The notes below the pieces were generated by a model that was not told where the DNA came from, did not search any database, and worked only from the letters and a program-made list of their open reading frames with translations. A program made the translations under genes and the position numbers. 64,000 nt of DNA from assembly GCF_000717175.1 (NCBI RefSeq), contig NZ_JNYD01000025.1:1-64000 (forward strand), given 5' to 3'. This stretch comes from Pseudonocardia autotrophica (GTDB lineage Bacteria; Actinomycetota; Actinomycetes; Mycobacteriales; Pseudonocardiaceae). This document shows positions 45,381 through 53,455 of this stretch, one piece after another; position 1 is the first letter of the stretch; every line of letters starts with the position of its first letter.

Positions 45381-46139
45381 TCACGCGGTCCGCCACCGCA
45401 GGAGGTGGCTCTCGACGCGGCCGAAGGCGAGGTTGAGCAGATAGCCCACGAGGGCGAGCGTGATGATGCCCGCGAACATCAGCGGGACCTGGAAGATCCG
45501 CTGGCTCTCCAGGATCAGGTAGCCGATTCCGGTGTCACCCGCCAACATCTCGGACACGATGCCGACGATCAGGGCGATGCCGAGCGCGACCCGCATCCCG
45601 GTGAGGGTCTCCGGCAGGGCGCTGGGCAGCACGATGCGCCGCAGCCGCCCGAGCGGCCCGTAGCCCAGCGTGCGCCCGGTGTCGACGAGGATCGGGTCCA
45701 CCGAGCGCACCCCACCGCAGGTGCTCAGCACCACGGGGAAGAAGCTGGTCAGGGCGATCACGGCGATCTTCATCTCGCTGCCCACCCCCAACAGCAGGAT
45801 GGCGACCGGGATGTAGGCGGCCGACGGAATCGGCCGCAGCAGCTCCGTGACCGGCTCAAGCAGGTAGTAGACGAACCGGCTCGTGCCCATCAGCGCCCCG
45901 ACGACCACGGCCGCGACGACCGCGACGGCGTAGCCGACCAGCACCCGGGAGAGCGTTTCCCCCATCGCCACCGGCAGTGTGCCGTCGGTGATCCCCCCGA
46001 CCAGGGCCGCGACCGACGCCGAGAAGCTCGGGATGCTCGGCGAGTCCACGAGCTGGAGCCGAACGGCGAGCTCCCAGGCGACCACCAGAAGCACGATCAG
46101 CCCGATGCCGGTGGCCCGCAGGCTCAGCTGCCGGATCAC
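45381..46139 (-). CDS. ABC transporter permease (SsuC/TauC type)
   Basis: A 252-residue membrane protein with about six hydrophobic segments. The EAA-type loop is DTGRTLGYGPLGRLRRIVLP, and PIPSAAYIPVAILLLGVG precedes it. It pairs with the ATPase upstream (4-nt overlap, GTG 46139) and the lipoprotein downstream to form an importer. Confidence 0.88.
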   Translation of the reverse strand: MIRQLSLRATGIGLIVLLVVAWELAVRLQLVDSPSIPSFSASVAALVGGITDGTLPVAMGETLSRVLVGYAVAVVAAVVVGALMGTSRFVYYLLEPVTELLRPIPSAAYIPVAILLLGVGSEMKIAVIALTSFFPVVLSTCGGVRSVDPILVDTGRTLGYGPLGRLRRIVLPSALPETLTGMRVALGIALIVGIVSEMLAGDTGIGYLILESQRIFQVPLMFAGIITLALVGYLLNLAFGRVESHLLRWRTA

Positions 46140-46993
46140 CGGGCGCCGTCCTCGTAGCTCAGGCCCTCCTGGCGGTAGATGCTGTCGAGCAGCTGCCGGC
46201 GCATCGCCAGAAAGCGCGGGTCCTCGCCGAGGGTCACGGGGTTGCGGGGATGTGCGAAGTCGACGCGCAGGTCGATGTCCACCGTGGCCGGCGACTTTCG
46301 CAGGGCGACCACACGCGTGGACAGCAGCAGGGCCTCCTCGATGTCGTGGGTCACGAACACCACGGTGATCCCCAGGCTGCGCCACAGGTCGAGCACCAGC
46401 TTCTGCAGCTTCGCCCTGGTCAACGCGTCGAGCGCGCTGAAGGGCTCGTCCATGAGCAGCACGCGAGGGCTGGTTGCGAGCGCGCGGGCGATGGCCAGCC
46501 GCTGCTGCATCCCGCCGGAGAGCTGGCTGGGGTAGTGGCGCTCGTAGGCCTCCAGGCCGACCCGCACCAGCATCTCGCGTCCGATCTCGGTCCGCCGCCT
46601 GCGGTCGATGCCGCGGTCGCGTTCGAGACCGAATACGACGTTGTCGAGCACCGTGCGCCAGGGGAAGATCGACTTCGCGAACTGCTGGAACACGTACACC
46701 ACACCGGGCGGTGGGCTCTCGACCACTGTGCCGGTGAATCGCACGGCGCCGGACGTGACCGGCGAGAGCCCCGCGAGTAGCTGCAGCATCGTCGTCTTCC
46801 CGCAGCCGGACGGGCCGACGATCGTGAGGAAGTCACCGTCCGCCATGTCGAGGTCCACGTGGTCGAGGACCACGGACTCCCCGCCCCGCGCCGGGTAGGA
46901 CTTCACCACGTCGCGTGCCGCGAGCACGGGGTGCCCAGCCTGCTCGTCCGCCCGGGTCGCCCGGTCGGACGCCACGGTCTCCGGGAGCGTCAC
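46136..46993 (-). CDS. ABC transporter ATP-binding protein (SsuB/TauB type)
   Basis: A 285-residue ATPase. It has Walker A GPSGCGKT (60-67), signature LSGGMQQRLAIARAL, Walker B VLLMDEPFSALD and the H-loop VTHDIEEALLL. GTG 46993 overlaps the HpcH-type aldolase stop by 4 nt. It powers the importer encoded by the next two genes. Confidence 0.92.
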   Translation of the reverse strand: MTLPETVASDRATRADEQAGHPVLAARDVVKSYPARGGESVVLDHVDLDMADGDFLTIVGPSGCGKTTMLQLLAGLSPVTSGAVRFTGTVVESPPPGVVYVFQQFAKSIFPWRTVLDNVVFGLERDRGIDRRRRTEIGREMLVRVGLEAYERHYPSQLSGGMQQRLAIARALATSPRVLLMDEPFSALDALTRAKLQKLVLDLWRSLGITVVFVTHDIEEALLLSTRVVALRKSPATVDIDLRVDFAHPRNPVTLGEDPRFLAMRRQLLDSIYRQEGLSYEDGAR

Positions 46994-47970
46994 GTCTCCT
47001 CCTCGCTCGTCGTGCCTTCCTGCCGCGGCGGCGCCGCAGCCCGACGAGGGGGAATCCTGGAGGGCTCGTCGACCGTCTTGGGTTGCGCTGGAGTTACGCC
47101 GGTATTTTCGACGGGAGTCCTGGTGCCGGCCGCCGCTACGCCACCCGTCGCGGCGCCCGACGGGGCGAGCTCGGCCCGCGCGGCGGTTGCGATCCTGCGG
47201 TAGGTGTTCATGACGAGCAGCGCGTCGACGCCGAAGACGAGGACCTGCGACCCGCGTCCGGCGGCGACCGCCACCCCGCCCGGCTCGTCGAACACGAGCT
47301 CCATGACGGGCCGGCCGGCCGCCGCCGCCGCGGCCCGCACCCGACCGAGCTGCTCAGCGATGACCGGGTGCAGCCCGGAGGGCTGCCGCAGCCCCTGCAC
47401 CAGTGCCAGGTCGCCCGCCCCGGGCAGCACCCCGCTCAGGCCGGGCACCGCGAGGATCTCGGAGATCGTGGCGACGGCGGCCGGGTGCTCGATGATCGCG
47501 AACAGCACAACCTCGTCGTTCGCCCGGCGGACGTGCTCCATCGCCCCGCCGCGGCCGACGGCGTGGATCCAGCGGCCGTAGCCGATGCCGCGTTCGCCCC
47601 CGGGCGGGTAGTGGGCCGTCCGGATCGCCGCCGCCAAGTCGGCCGGGCCGGTCACGTGGGCCAGGACGGCACCTGTGGCGCCGGCGTCGAGGAAGCGGGG
47701 CAGCAGGTTCACGTCCGCGGCGTTTAGCCGGACCAGCGTGGGGACGTCCCGGGCGCGCGCGGCGAGGATCATCCGCTCGACGGTCTCCAGGTCGAGCAGG
47801 CCGTGCTCGTACTCGACCACCACGAGGTCGAACCCCTGCGCCACGGCGATCTCCACGACGGCGGGGTCGCCGAGCGCGTGGAAGGAACCGAGGAGCCGTT
47901 CCCCGGCCCGGAGCCGCTCGGCCAAGGTCTTCGCGCAGAGCGCCAGGAGGATCTTGATCGGTGTTCTCAA
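46990..47970 (-). CDS. HpcH/HpaI-family aldolase with a long C-terminal tail
   Basis: A 326-residue metal-dependent class II pyruvate aldolase barrel. It has EYEHG (53-57), RLN (81-83), YPPGGERG, and metal ligands Glu161 and Asp187. The barrel ends near residue 270; the last 55 or so residues are a low-complexity Ala/Pro/Thr tail not usual in this family. Start TTG 47970 is the only reasonable start found and has no strong ribosome-binding site. It is first in the eight-gene operon, under a class B promoter. Confidence 0.82.
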   Translation of the reverse strand: MRTPIKILLALCAKTLAERLRAGERLLGSFHALGDPAVVEIAVAQGFDLVVVEYEHGLLDLETVERMILAARARDVPTLVRLNAADVNLLPRFLDAGATGAVLAHVTGPADLAAAIRTAHYPPGGERGIGYGRWIHAVGRGGAMEHVRRANDEVVLFAIIEHPAAVATISEILAVPGLSGVLPGAGDLALVQGLRQPSGLHPVIAEQLGRVRAAAAAAGRPVMELVFDEPGGVAVAAGRGSQVLVFGVDALLVMNTYRRIATAARAELAPSGAATGGVAAAGTRTPVENTGVTPAQPKTVDEPSRIPPRRAAAPPRQEGTTSEEET

Positions 47971-48148
47971 TGCCCGGTGCCGTTCTCGGTCGTCGGCGAC
48001 CGGACCCTCGGCAGCGCACGCCGAGGATCCGGGTCATGTGGAGGTGGGGGGTGTCGACCGACCGGTCCGCCGCTCGTTCGTGGCGCGACAGCCGATCCGG
48101 AACTCGTGGTCGCCGTGTGGTTCGACAGCCCTGTCAGCGACCGCCGCA

Positions 48149-48178
48149 ACGGTAGAAATCGACAATCTCGCCTGGCAA
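48149..48178 (-). promoter_or_regulatory. Class B promoter of the aldolase/ABC operon
   Basis: On the minus strand TTGCCA (48178-48173), an 18-bp spacer and TACCGT (48154-48149). A degenerate class B palindrome, GACAAT-CTCG-CCTGGC, covers 48161-48176. The spacer and the -10 are the same as in the divergent promoter at 48217-48246. Confidence 0.55.
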
Positions 48179-48216
48179 TCAATCGGCCGCCTGTTTACAA
48201 GGACGACACCGCAAGA

Positions 48217-48246
48217 TTGACAGGTACGCCTGTCGAAACCTACCGT
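48217..48246 (+). promoter_or_regulatory. Class B promoter of the MFS gene
   Basis: TTGACA (48217-48222), an 18-bp spacer and TACCGT (48241-48246), with a perfect class B palindrome GACAGG-TACG-CCTGTC at 48219-48234 covering the -35 and spacer. The MFS start at 48310 lies about 60 bases downstream, with AGAGGAG before it. Confidence 0.65.
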
Positions 48247-48309
48247 CGGGTCACGGCCCGCCGCGGTGCCAGGTCGCCCATCGAACTCCAGGCCAGAGGA
48301 GCCCTCACC

Positions 48310-49506
48310 GTGATCCCGCAGGTCGACGAGCGGGACCGGCTGGTCGTGTCGATCGCCGGTCTCGTCACCGCCACCCAGCTCGTGTGGTCCATCCTGACAC
48401 CCGTCCTGCCCGCCTTCGCTCAGGAGCTGGGGATCGACCCGGTCGGCCTCGGCCTGCTCGTCGGCGGGTTCGGGCTTGGCCGCATCGTGGCCAACATCCC
48501 GGCCGGGTACGCCGGGACCAGGGTCAACCGGCTCCATCTCCTGGTCGGCGGCGCGACGGGCGTCGTCGTCCTCTCCTCCATGACCGGACTGGCCACCTCG
48601 TTCGGTGGGGTCCTGGCCCTGCGCATCCTCACCGGCGCCGCCGCCGGGGTGGCGATGACGAGCGGCCAGACCCTGGTCGCGGACTCCGTCCGCAGCGAGT
48701 CGCTCACCCGCGCGATGGCGACCATGCAGGGCCTGCAGCTCACCGGCGCGGCCGTCGGCCCCGCGATTGGCGGGGTCACCGCGTCCCTGCTCGGTCTGCG
48801 CGCGCCGTTCGTCGTGGCGGGCGCAGCGTGCGCGGTGTTCGTGCTGTGGATTGTGCTGAGCCCGCGGCTGCGCCGCCGCCTCGTCGACGCCGGCGCGGTA
48901 GCGCCGTCCGAGCCTGCGACCGCCGCCGCGCCCCCGCGCCGGACGGGGGGTCTGGTCGCGGCGTGCCTCGTCGGCTTCTCGGCCTTCTTCTGCCGGTTCG
49001 GCGTGCAGCAGGCGCTGCTCCCGCTCGTCGCGCTGCAGACGGTGGGCCTTTCGGTCGGGGTGCTCGGGCTGGTCTTCTTCGGGATCGCCGTAGCCAACGT
49101 GCTCTGCCTCCTGACGGTGGGCAGGCTCACCGACCGCCTCGGGCACCAGCGGACGATCGTCGGCTCCTCCCTCGGCGCGGCCGTCGTCATCGCCCTGTTC
49201 GTACTCCCCGTCGGGCCCCCGGCATTCGTCGGACTGTGTCTCCTGTTCGGCGTTGCGACGGGGGTCGGGGGCCCGATCCCCGCCGCCTACCTCGCGCGGA
49301 TCACCCAGGACGTCCGACGGGGGCCCGCGATCGGCCTGTACCGCACCTGCGGGGACCTCGGCGGCGTCCTCGGCCCACTCATGGTGGGGGTCGTCGGCTC
49401 GTTGTGGGGGCTGCCCGGGGCGGCTCTCGTCTCGGCGGCCGTACCGACACTGGCTGCGGTGGGGTTCGGGCTTCTGACAACCCGCGCACGACCCAAGCGC
49501 GGGTGA
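48310..49506 (+). CDS. MFS transporter
   Basis: A 398-residue twelve-helix transporter of the DHA-like branch. It has RIVANIPAGYAG after helix 2 and GRLTDRLGHQR in the middle loop. GTG 48310 was chosen for AGAGGAG 9-16 nt upstream; a longer frame would run through the promoter. It is divergent from the aldolase/ABC operon and shares its class B control. Direction and substrate (import or export) are unclear. Confidence 0.85.
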   Translation: MIPQVDERDRLVVSIAGLVTATQLVWSILTPVLPAFAQELGIDPVGLGLLVGGFGLGRIVANIPAGYAGTRVNRLHLLVGGATGVVVLSSMTGLATSFGGVLALRILTGAAAGVAMTSGQTLVADSVRSESLTRAMATMQGLQLTGAAVGPAIGGVTASLLGLRAPFVVAGAACAVFVLWIVLSPRLRRRLVDAGAVAPSEPATAAAPPRRTGGLVAACLVGFSAFFCRFGVQQALLPLVALQTVGLSVGVLGLVFFGIAVANVLCLLTVGRLTDRLGHQRTIVGSSLGAAVVIALFVLPVGPPAFVGLCLLFGVATGVGGPIPAAYLARITQDVRRGPAIGLYRTCGDLGGVLGPLMVGVVGSLWGLPGAALVSAAVPTLAAVGFGLLTTRARPKRG

Positions 49507-49532
49507 GTCACGCCGCGGCACTCCGGACGCCG

Positions 49533-50285
49533 CTACTCCGGGGTGCGGCCCGGCAGGTTCGCGAGGGCCTGCGACCGGGCCTCGAGCAGCTCTGCGTAGG
49601 TGCCGTTCTTCTCCGCCCAACGCAGCCGCTGCGCGGCCTCGACCACGACCTCGCGCGGGGTCGGGTCCGCGGACAGGAGCGAGAGAGCCTCGTCGAGGAA
49701 CGGTCCCAGGTCCAGCGCCGCCGGGTTGAGCCGCTTGGCGTCCTCGGTCGTGGCGACCGCGGGCGGGACCAGCTCCGTGACCTCGACGCCAGTGCCCTTG
49801 AGCTGGGCTCGCAGCGACTCGGTGTAGGAGTGCACACCGGCCTTGGTCGCCCCGTAGGTCGGCCACAGCGGGAACGGCAGGAACCCGATCCCCGAGCTGA
49901 CGGTCATGATCGTGCCTGTTCCGCGGCCGACGAGGTGCGGAGTGAAGGCGTCGATCACCCGGATCGTGCCCAGCAGGTTGACCGTGACGGTCGTCTCCGC
50001 CTGCTCGATGTGAGCGGGGTCGCGCAGGTCCTCGGCGAGCATGACCCCGGACATGGTGACCACCGTGTCGAGCTCGGGGTGGCGGGCGAGCACCTCGTCG
50101 CGGGCCCGGGCGACCGACTCCGCATCGGTGACGTCGACGGCGACCGTCTCCAGGTCCTCGACGCGGGCGGTGCTCCGGCCGCCGACGACGACCGTGCCCC
50201 CCGCCTCGACGAAGCGGCGGGCGAGCCCGAGGCCGATCCCCGACGTCCCGCCGACGACGAACGCGGTGCGGTTCTTGATGTCCAT
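49533..50285 (-). CDS. SDR family oxidoreductase (DltE-like)
   Basis: A 250-residue short-chain dehydrogenase with VGGTSGIGLG, a serine in VSSG and catalytic Tyr144/Lys148 in YGATK. GAGGAGGAG precedes ATG 50285. It is divergent from the XRE regulator at 50411, a pairing common for XRE-controlled SDRs. There is no sign that it belongs to the demethylation regulon. Confidence 0.87.
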   Translation of the reverse strand: MDIKNRTAFVVGGTSGIGLGLARRFVEAGGTVVVGGRSTARVEDLETVAVDVTDAESVARARDEVLARHPELDTVVTMSGVMLAEDLRDPAHIEQAETTVTVNLLGTIRVIDAFTPHLVGRGTGTIMTVSSGIGFLPFPLWPTYGATKAGVHSYTESLRAQLKGTGVEVTELVPPAVATTEDAKRLNPAALDLGPFLDEALSLLSADPTPREVVVEAAQRLRWAEKNGTYAELLEARSQALANLPGRTPE

Positions 50286-50410
50286 CTGTGTCTCCTCCTC
50301 AGTGACGATGTCGAGGATCGTCCGGAGCGCGATCGGGTCGGTAGACCCCGTCGATCCGTAGGAGTGGCAGGGCCCCCCATCGGTCGTCCGCCCGCGGCTA
50401 CCTTGAGCCG

Positions 50411-51244
50411 ATGGTCAGTGATCGGGATGCGAACAGCCTCGGCGAGTACCTCCGCGCCCGGCGAGACGCGGTCACCCCGGACCAAGTGGGCCTGCCCGTG
50501 CAGGCGAAGCGGCGGGCTCCGGGGCTGCGCCGCGAGGAGGTCGCGATGCTGGCCGGGATCAGCTCCGACTACTACCTGCGACTGGAGCGCGGGCGCGACA
50601 GGAACCCTTCGCCGCAGGTCCTGCAGGCGCTAGCCCGGGTGCTCCGGCTGGACGAGGTGGAGTCGGAGTACCTGCTCGGCTTCACCAGTCCGCGCCCCCG
50701 CCGACCCCGCCGCCGGCGCACCGAGCCCGTGTCCTCCCGCCTGCACCACCTGCTGGCCGCCGTCGGCGTCCCTGCCTTCGTCGAGAGCCGATACTTCGAC
50801 GTGCTGGCGTCGAACCCCCTCGCCATGGCGTTGTCGCCACGCCTGCGCCCCGGGGAGAACCGGCTGCGCTCGCTTCTGCTCGATCCCGAGGAACGCGAGT
50901 TCCACAGCGACTGGGAGGCCGCGGTCGCGGACTCGGTCGCCTGGTTCCGCCAGGCCATCGGAACCGACGTGGAGGACGCCCGCGCCGTGGAGCTCGTCGG
51001 GGAGCTGTCCCTCGCCAGCGCCCGCTTCCGGTCCCTCTGGGCGCGCCACGACGTGCGGCGCCTCGAAGGCGGAACCGCGGTGGTGGAGCACCCATTGGTC
51101 GGGCCGCTACGACTGCACCGGGACAAGCTCCCGGTGGGTGAGCACCTCCTGGTGCTCTACTACCCGAGCGAGCGCGCTGAGGACGCCGAGAAGCTGCGGC
51201 TCCTCGCCGCCCTCAGCGCCCCGGGCGAGGTCGACACAGGGTGA
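50411..51244 (+). CDS. XRE regulator with MmyB-like ligand-binding domain
   Basis: A 277-residue regulator. The N-terminal helix-turn-helix includes GLRREEVAMLAGISSDYYLRL, typical of the MmyB group, and the C-terminal domain contains WARHDVRRLEGG and HPLVGPLRL. It probably controls the divergent SDR at 49533. A decayed copy of its C-terminal region is found at about 52961-53085. Confidence 0.88.
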   Translation: MVSDRDANSLGEYLRARRDAVTPDQVGLPVQAKRRAPGLRREEVAMLAGISSDYYLRLERGRDRNPSPQVLQALARVLRLDEVESEYLLGFTSPRPRRPRRRRTEPVSSRLHHLLAAVGVPAFVESRYFDVLASNPLAMALSPRLRPGENRLRSLLLDPEEREFHSDWEAAVADSVAWFRQAIGTDVEDARAVELVGELSLASARFRSLWARHDVRRLEGGTAVVEHPLVGPLRLHRDKLPVGEHLLVLYYPSERAEDAEKLRLLAALSAPGEVDTG

Positions 51245-51249
51245 ACCGT

Positions 51250-51285
51250 CGCCGTCCGCCGATCCGCGTGTAGCGGGTGACGGCG
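51250..51285 (+). terminator. Possible terminator hairpin after the XRE gene
   Basis: CGCCGTC (51250-51256) pairs with GACGGCG (51279-51285), with an inner CCGC/GCGG stem (51264-51276), 6 bp after the stop codon. No T-run follows, as is usual in GC-rich actinobacteria. The remaining bases to 51443 show no gene. Confidence 0.35.
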
Positions 51286-51443
51286 GAGAGCTCATCGCGA
51301 CGTCAGTGTGGCGTCTCTTCATGGCCCCGGAGGTGCACGCCGCGCTCGGCTGGTCCACATCGCCGGCGCCCTCGAAGCCGCCGAGGACCTCGACGACGAG
51401 GTCTCCAGGCCAATGCTCACCAGTCCCCCGCGTACCGCGCCGT

Positions 51444-52826
51444 CTAGGAGTCTCGCCGTGCGCCGCGGCGAACCGTCAGGAGCACGAGCCCTGAGACGAC
51501 GGCGAGGGACCCCATCACCACGGCGATCTCCGTCCGACCACCGCCGGCGGCGAACAGCGCTCCGGCGAGCGCGGGCGCGGCGGCACTGCCGATTCGGCCG
51601 ATTCCGAGCACCACGCCGGTGCCGGTCGCCCGGATCGGCGCGGCGAATGCGTCCGCCGTGGTGATCATGAGCCCCAGGGTGCCTGCGGCGACGGAGCTCG
51701 CGGCGAGCACACCCGTCAGGATGACGAGGACGGGCACCGAGGGCACCAGGCCGAACGCGATCACGAGGATCCCGAGCCCGAAGATGCCGACGGCCGCCAG
51801 CAGACGCCCGTCGACCCGACGGGAGAGCAGACCGAACACCGCGCAGACGAAGGCGCCCAGGAAGCTGCCCGCGCTCGCGACCGAGGCGGCTGCGGAGGCG
51901 TCGAAGCCCGCGCTCACCAGCATCGTTGGCTGCCAGCTCAGGAAGAAGTAGATCGTCATGTACAGCAGGAGGCTGATCACGCACACCTGCACGGTCGTCA
52001 GGAGCTGCCGGCCCCGGACGATCTCCCGGTAAGGGGTTCGCCGCCGCTGCTCGACCGGCGGTAGGGCAGCGAGCGCGGTGTGCCCGAACCTGCGCAGCAG
52101 GGAGTTGACGCGCCCGAGGCTGTCCGCGCGCCTTCGGGCCAACAGGAAGGCGAGCGACTCGGGCAGTGCCTTGGCAGCGAAGGGCACGACCAGGAGGGTG
52201 AGCACGGCGCCGAGCAGGAACACGGAGTGCCAGCTGACATGTCGCAGCAGGAACGCCGAAGCCAGGCCGCCGAGTGCGCCGCCGAGCGGGTAGCCGACGG
52301 CCAACATCGCGATGGCCAGCGAGCGCGTGCGCCGGTTCGCCACCTCGACCGCGGCCGGGTTGACCACGACCATCATCGCGCCGATGCCAACGCCGGTCAG
52401 GACCCGCACGATGGCCAGCAGGAAGACCGAGTCGCACAACGCGGACAGAAGCATGCCCACGACCATGACCGTGAGGCTGGCCAGCACGATCGGGCGGCGG
52501 CCGACGATGTCGGCCAGGGGCGCGAGGGTGATCGAGCCGAGGAGGGCGCCGACCAGGCCGGCCGACAGCAGGATCCCGATCGCGGCGCTGTCGACCTGGA
52601 AGGCCCTCGCCAGCGCCGGGGCCACGAACGTGACGGACAGCAGGTCGAACCCGTCGAGCGCGGAGATCACCGCCGCGAGCGCGACGGCCCGCTTCTGGGC
52701 GCCCGACATGGGCGAGTCGAGGATGAGGTCGCGCGGATGGACGGGCCGATCGCCCTGGGTACCCGCGGCATTGTGCGCATGCTCGGTCAAGTCGCTCTCC
52801 GTTGGGCGTGACGAGGGGATGTCCAC
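51444..52826 (-). CDS. AAHS-family aromatic acid:proton symporter
   Basis: A 460-residue MFS transporter of the aromatic acid:H+ symporter subgroup (PcaK, BenK, GenK). It has the helix 1 motif LDGFDLL, LADIVGRRP in the 2-3 loop and a long central loop. The start is probably GTG 52826; no good ribosome-binding site is visible, and MSGAQ at 52708 is an alternative. A class A operator 25 bp upstream ties it to the gentisate operon, so 3-hydroxybenzoate or gentisate is a plausible substrate. Confidence 0.83.
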   Translation of the reverse strand: MDIPSSRPTESDLTEHAHNAAGTQGDRPVHPRDLILDSPMSGAQKRAVALAAVISALDGFDLLSVTFVAPALARAFQVDSAAIGILLSAGLVGALLGSITLAPLADIVGRRPIVLASLTVMVVGMLLSALCDSVFLLAIVRVLTGVGIGAMMVVVNPAAVEVANRRTRSLAIAMLAVGYPLGGALGGLASAFLLRHVSWHSVFLLGAVLTLLVVPFAAKALPESLAFLLARRRADSLGRVNSLLRRFGHTALAALPPVEQRRRTPYREIVRGRQLLTTVQVCVISLLLYMTIYFFLSWQPTMLVSAGFDASAAASVASAGSFLGAFVCAVFGLLSRRVDGRLLAAVGIFGLGILVIAFGLVPSVPVLVILTGVLAASSVAAGTLGLMITTADAFAAPIRATGTGVVLGIGRIGSAAAPALAGALFAAGGGRTEIAVVMGSLAVVSGLVLLTVRRGARRDS

Positions 52827-52850
52827 GTCTTGACGGGACCGCGTACGCGG

Positions 52851-52872
52851 GATGCTCAGCACACTGAGCATC
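52851..52872. promoter_or_regulatory. Class A operator, copy 4, upstream of the aromatic-acid transporter
   Basis: GATGCTCAG-CACA-CTGAGCATC, perfect 9-bp arms, 25 bp upstream of the proposed transporter start. It differs from the gentisate operon site only in the central four bases. Such close placement to the start codon suggests repression. Confidence 0.7.
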
Positions 52873-52960
52873 ACCCGGGGGCCACTATCGTCAGCCGCCG
52901 CCCGGTGCACAAGTCTTGACTTCGCGGGGCTGAGCCGAGACCCTGCGGTCGCGCTCTGCC

Positions 52961-53085
52961 CTCGCTGGGCGCGCGACGACGTGCGGCCCAGTAGACGCGG
53001 CTGCAGTGGTGCAGCACCGACGGTCGGGCCGCTACGACGCCAACGGCACAAACCCCCAGTCGGAGAGCGCCTCATGGTGCGCTCA
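52961..53085 (+). pseudogene. Decayed fragment of an XRE/MmyB-type regulator gene
   Basis: This stretch resembles part of the C-terminal coding region of the XRE gene at 50411-51244. TGGGCGCGC followed by GACGTGCGGC, and GTCGGGCCGCTACGAC (53023-53038), match the intact gene (51038 and 51098 onward) with spacing shortened by about 3 bp. No helix-turn-helix or start is present and the frame is damaged. It looks like a relic of a duplicated or recombined regulator gene. Confidence 0.5.
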
Positions 53086-53434
53086 CCGACCTTCGAGCGG
53101 CCTCGCCTTCGGTCGGCGCGGTGCACCGCGTGGTCGCCGCCGGGTTCCGCCGGCTGGTCGGCGCAGGGCCAGCACATACCGACAGCTTCCGCCTGCCAGC
53201 CGGTGCCCCGCGTTCGACCGGATCTCGGCCTGCACCGTGAGGTGGTCTCGATCCCGCTGAACGACCCAACCACACGACTCCGCCTCGCCCCGAGCCTCGT
53301 TCATCAGCGGTGAGACGACGAGTTCGGTGCCTGCAGTATCGAGCGACGCACCCTGCGACATCACGGCAGCGGCCGCGCGACTCATCGTGGTGAGCAGGAC
53401 GGTAGCGGCACTGCGTAGACGGCGACATCCGCTA
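53086..53434. other. Gene-free flank left of the IS
   Basis: No recognisable gene was seen. The transposase frame of the IS reads out into this stretch on the minus strand to 53083, but that sequence resembles no transposase C-terminus. It does not contain the missing 5' end of the acyl-CoA dehydrogenase found at the other side of the IS, so the insertion was probably accompanied by a rearrangement. Confidence 0.5.
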
Positions 53435-53455
53435 AGCTTGATCTTTAACCTGCTG
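53435..53455 (+). repeat. Left terminal inverted repeat of the IS
   Basis: This 21-bp repeat starts AGCTTGATCTTTAACC and is the exact reverse complement of 55006-55026. Confidence 0.85.

Larger units (their letters stand above)
47971..48309. other. Divergent intergenic region with two class B promoters
   Basis: This 339-bp gap holds no gene. It carries a class B promoter for each direction (48149-48178 minus, 48217-48246 plus), placed back-to-back 38 bp apart, and a short GACAGCCCTGTC palindrome at 48124-48135. Coordinate control of the aldolase/ABC operon and the MFS gene is likely. Confidence 0.6.

Noticed and set aside
53083..53434. C-terminus of the transposase outside the left repeat
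   Set aside because: The frame is open, but this stretch lies beyond the terminal repeat and does not resemble the family, so it is host flank.
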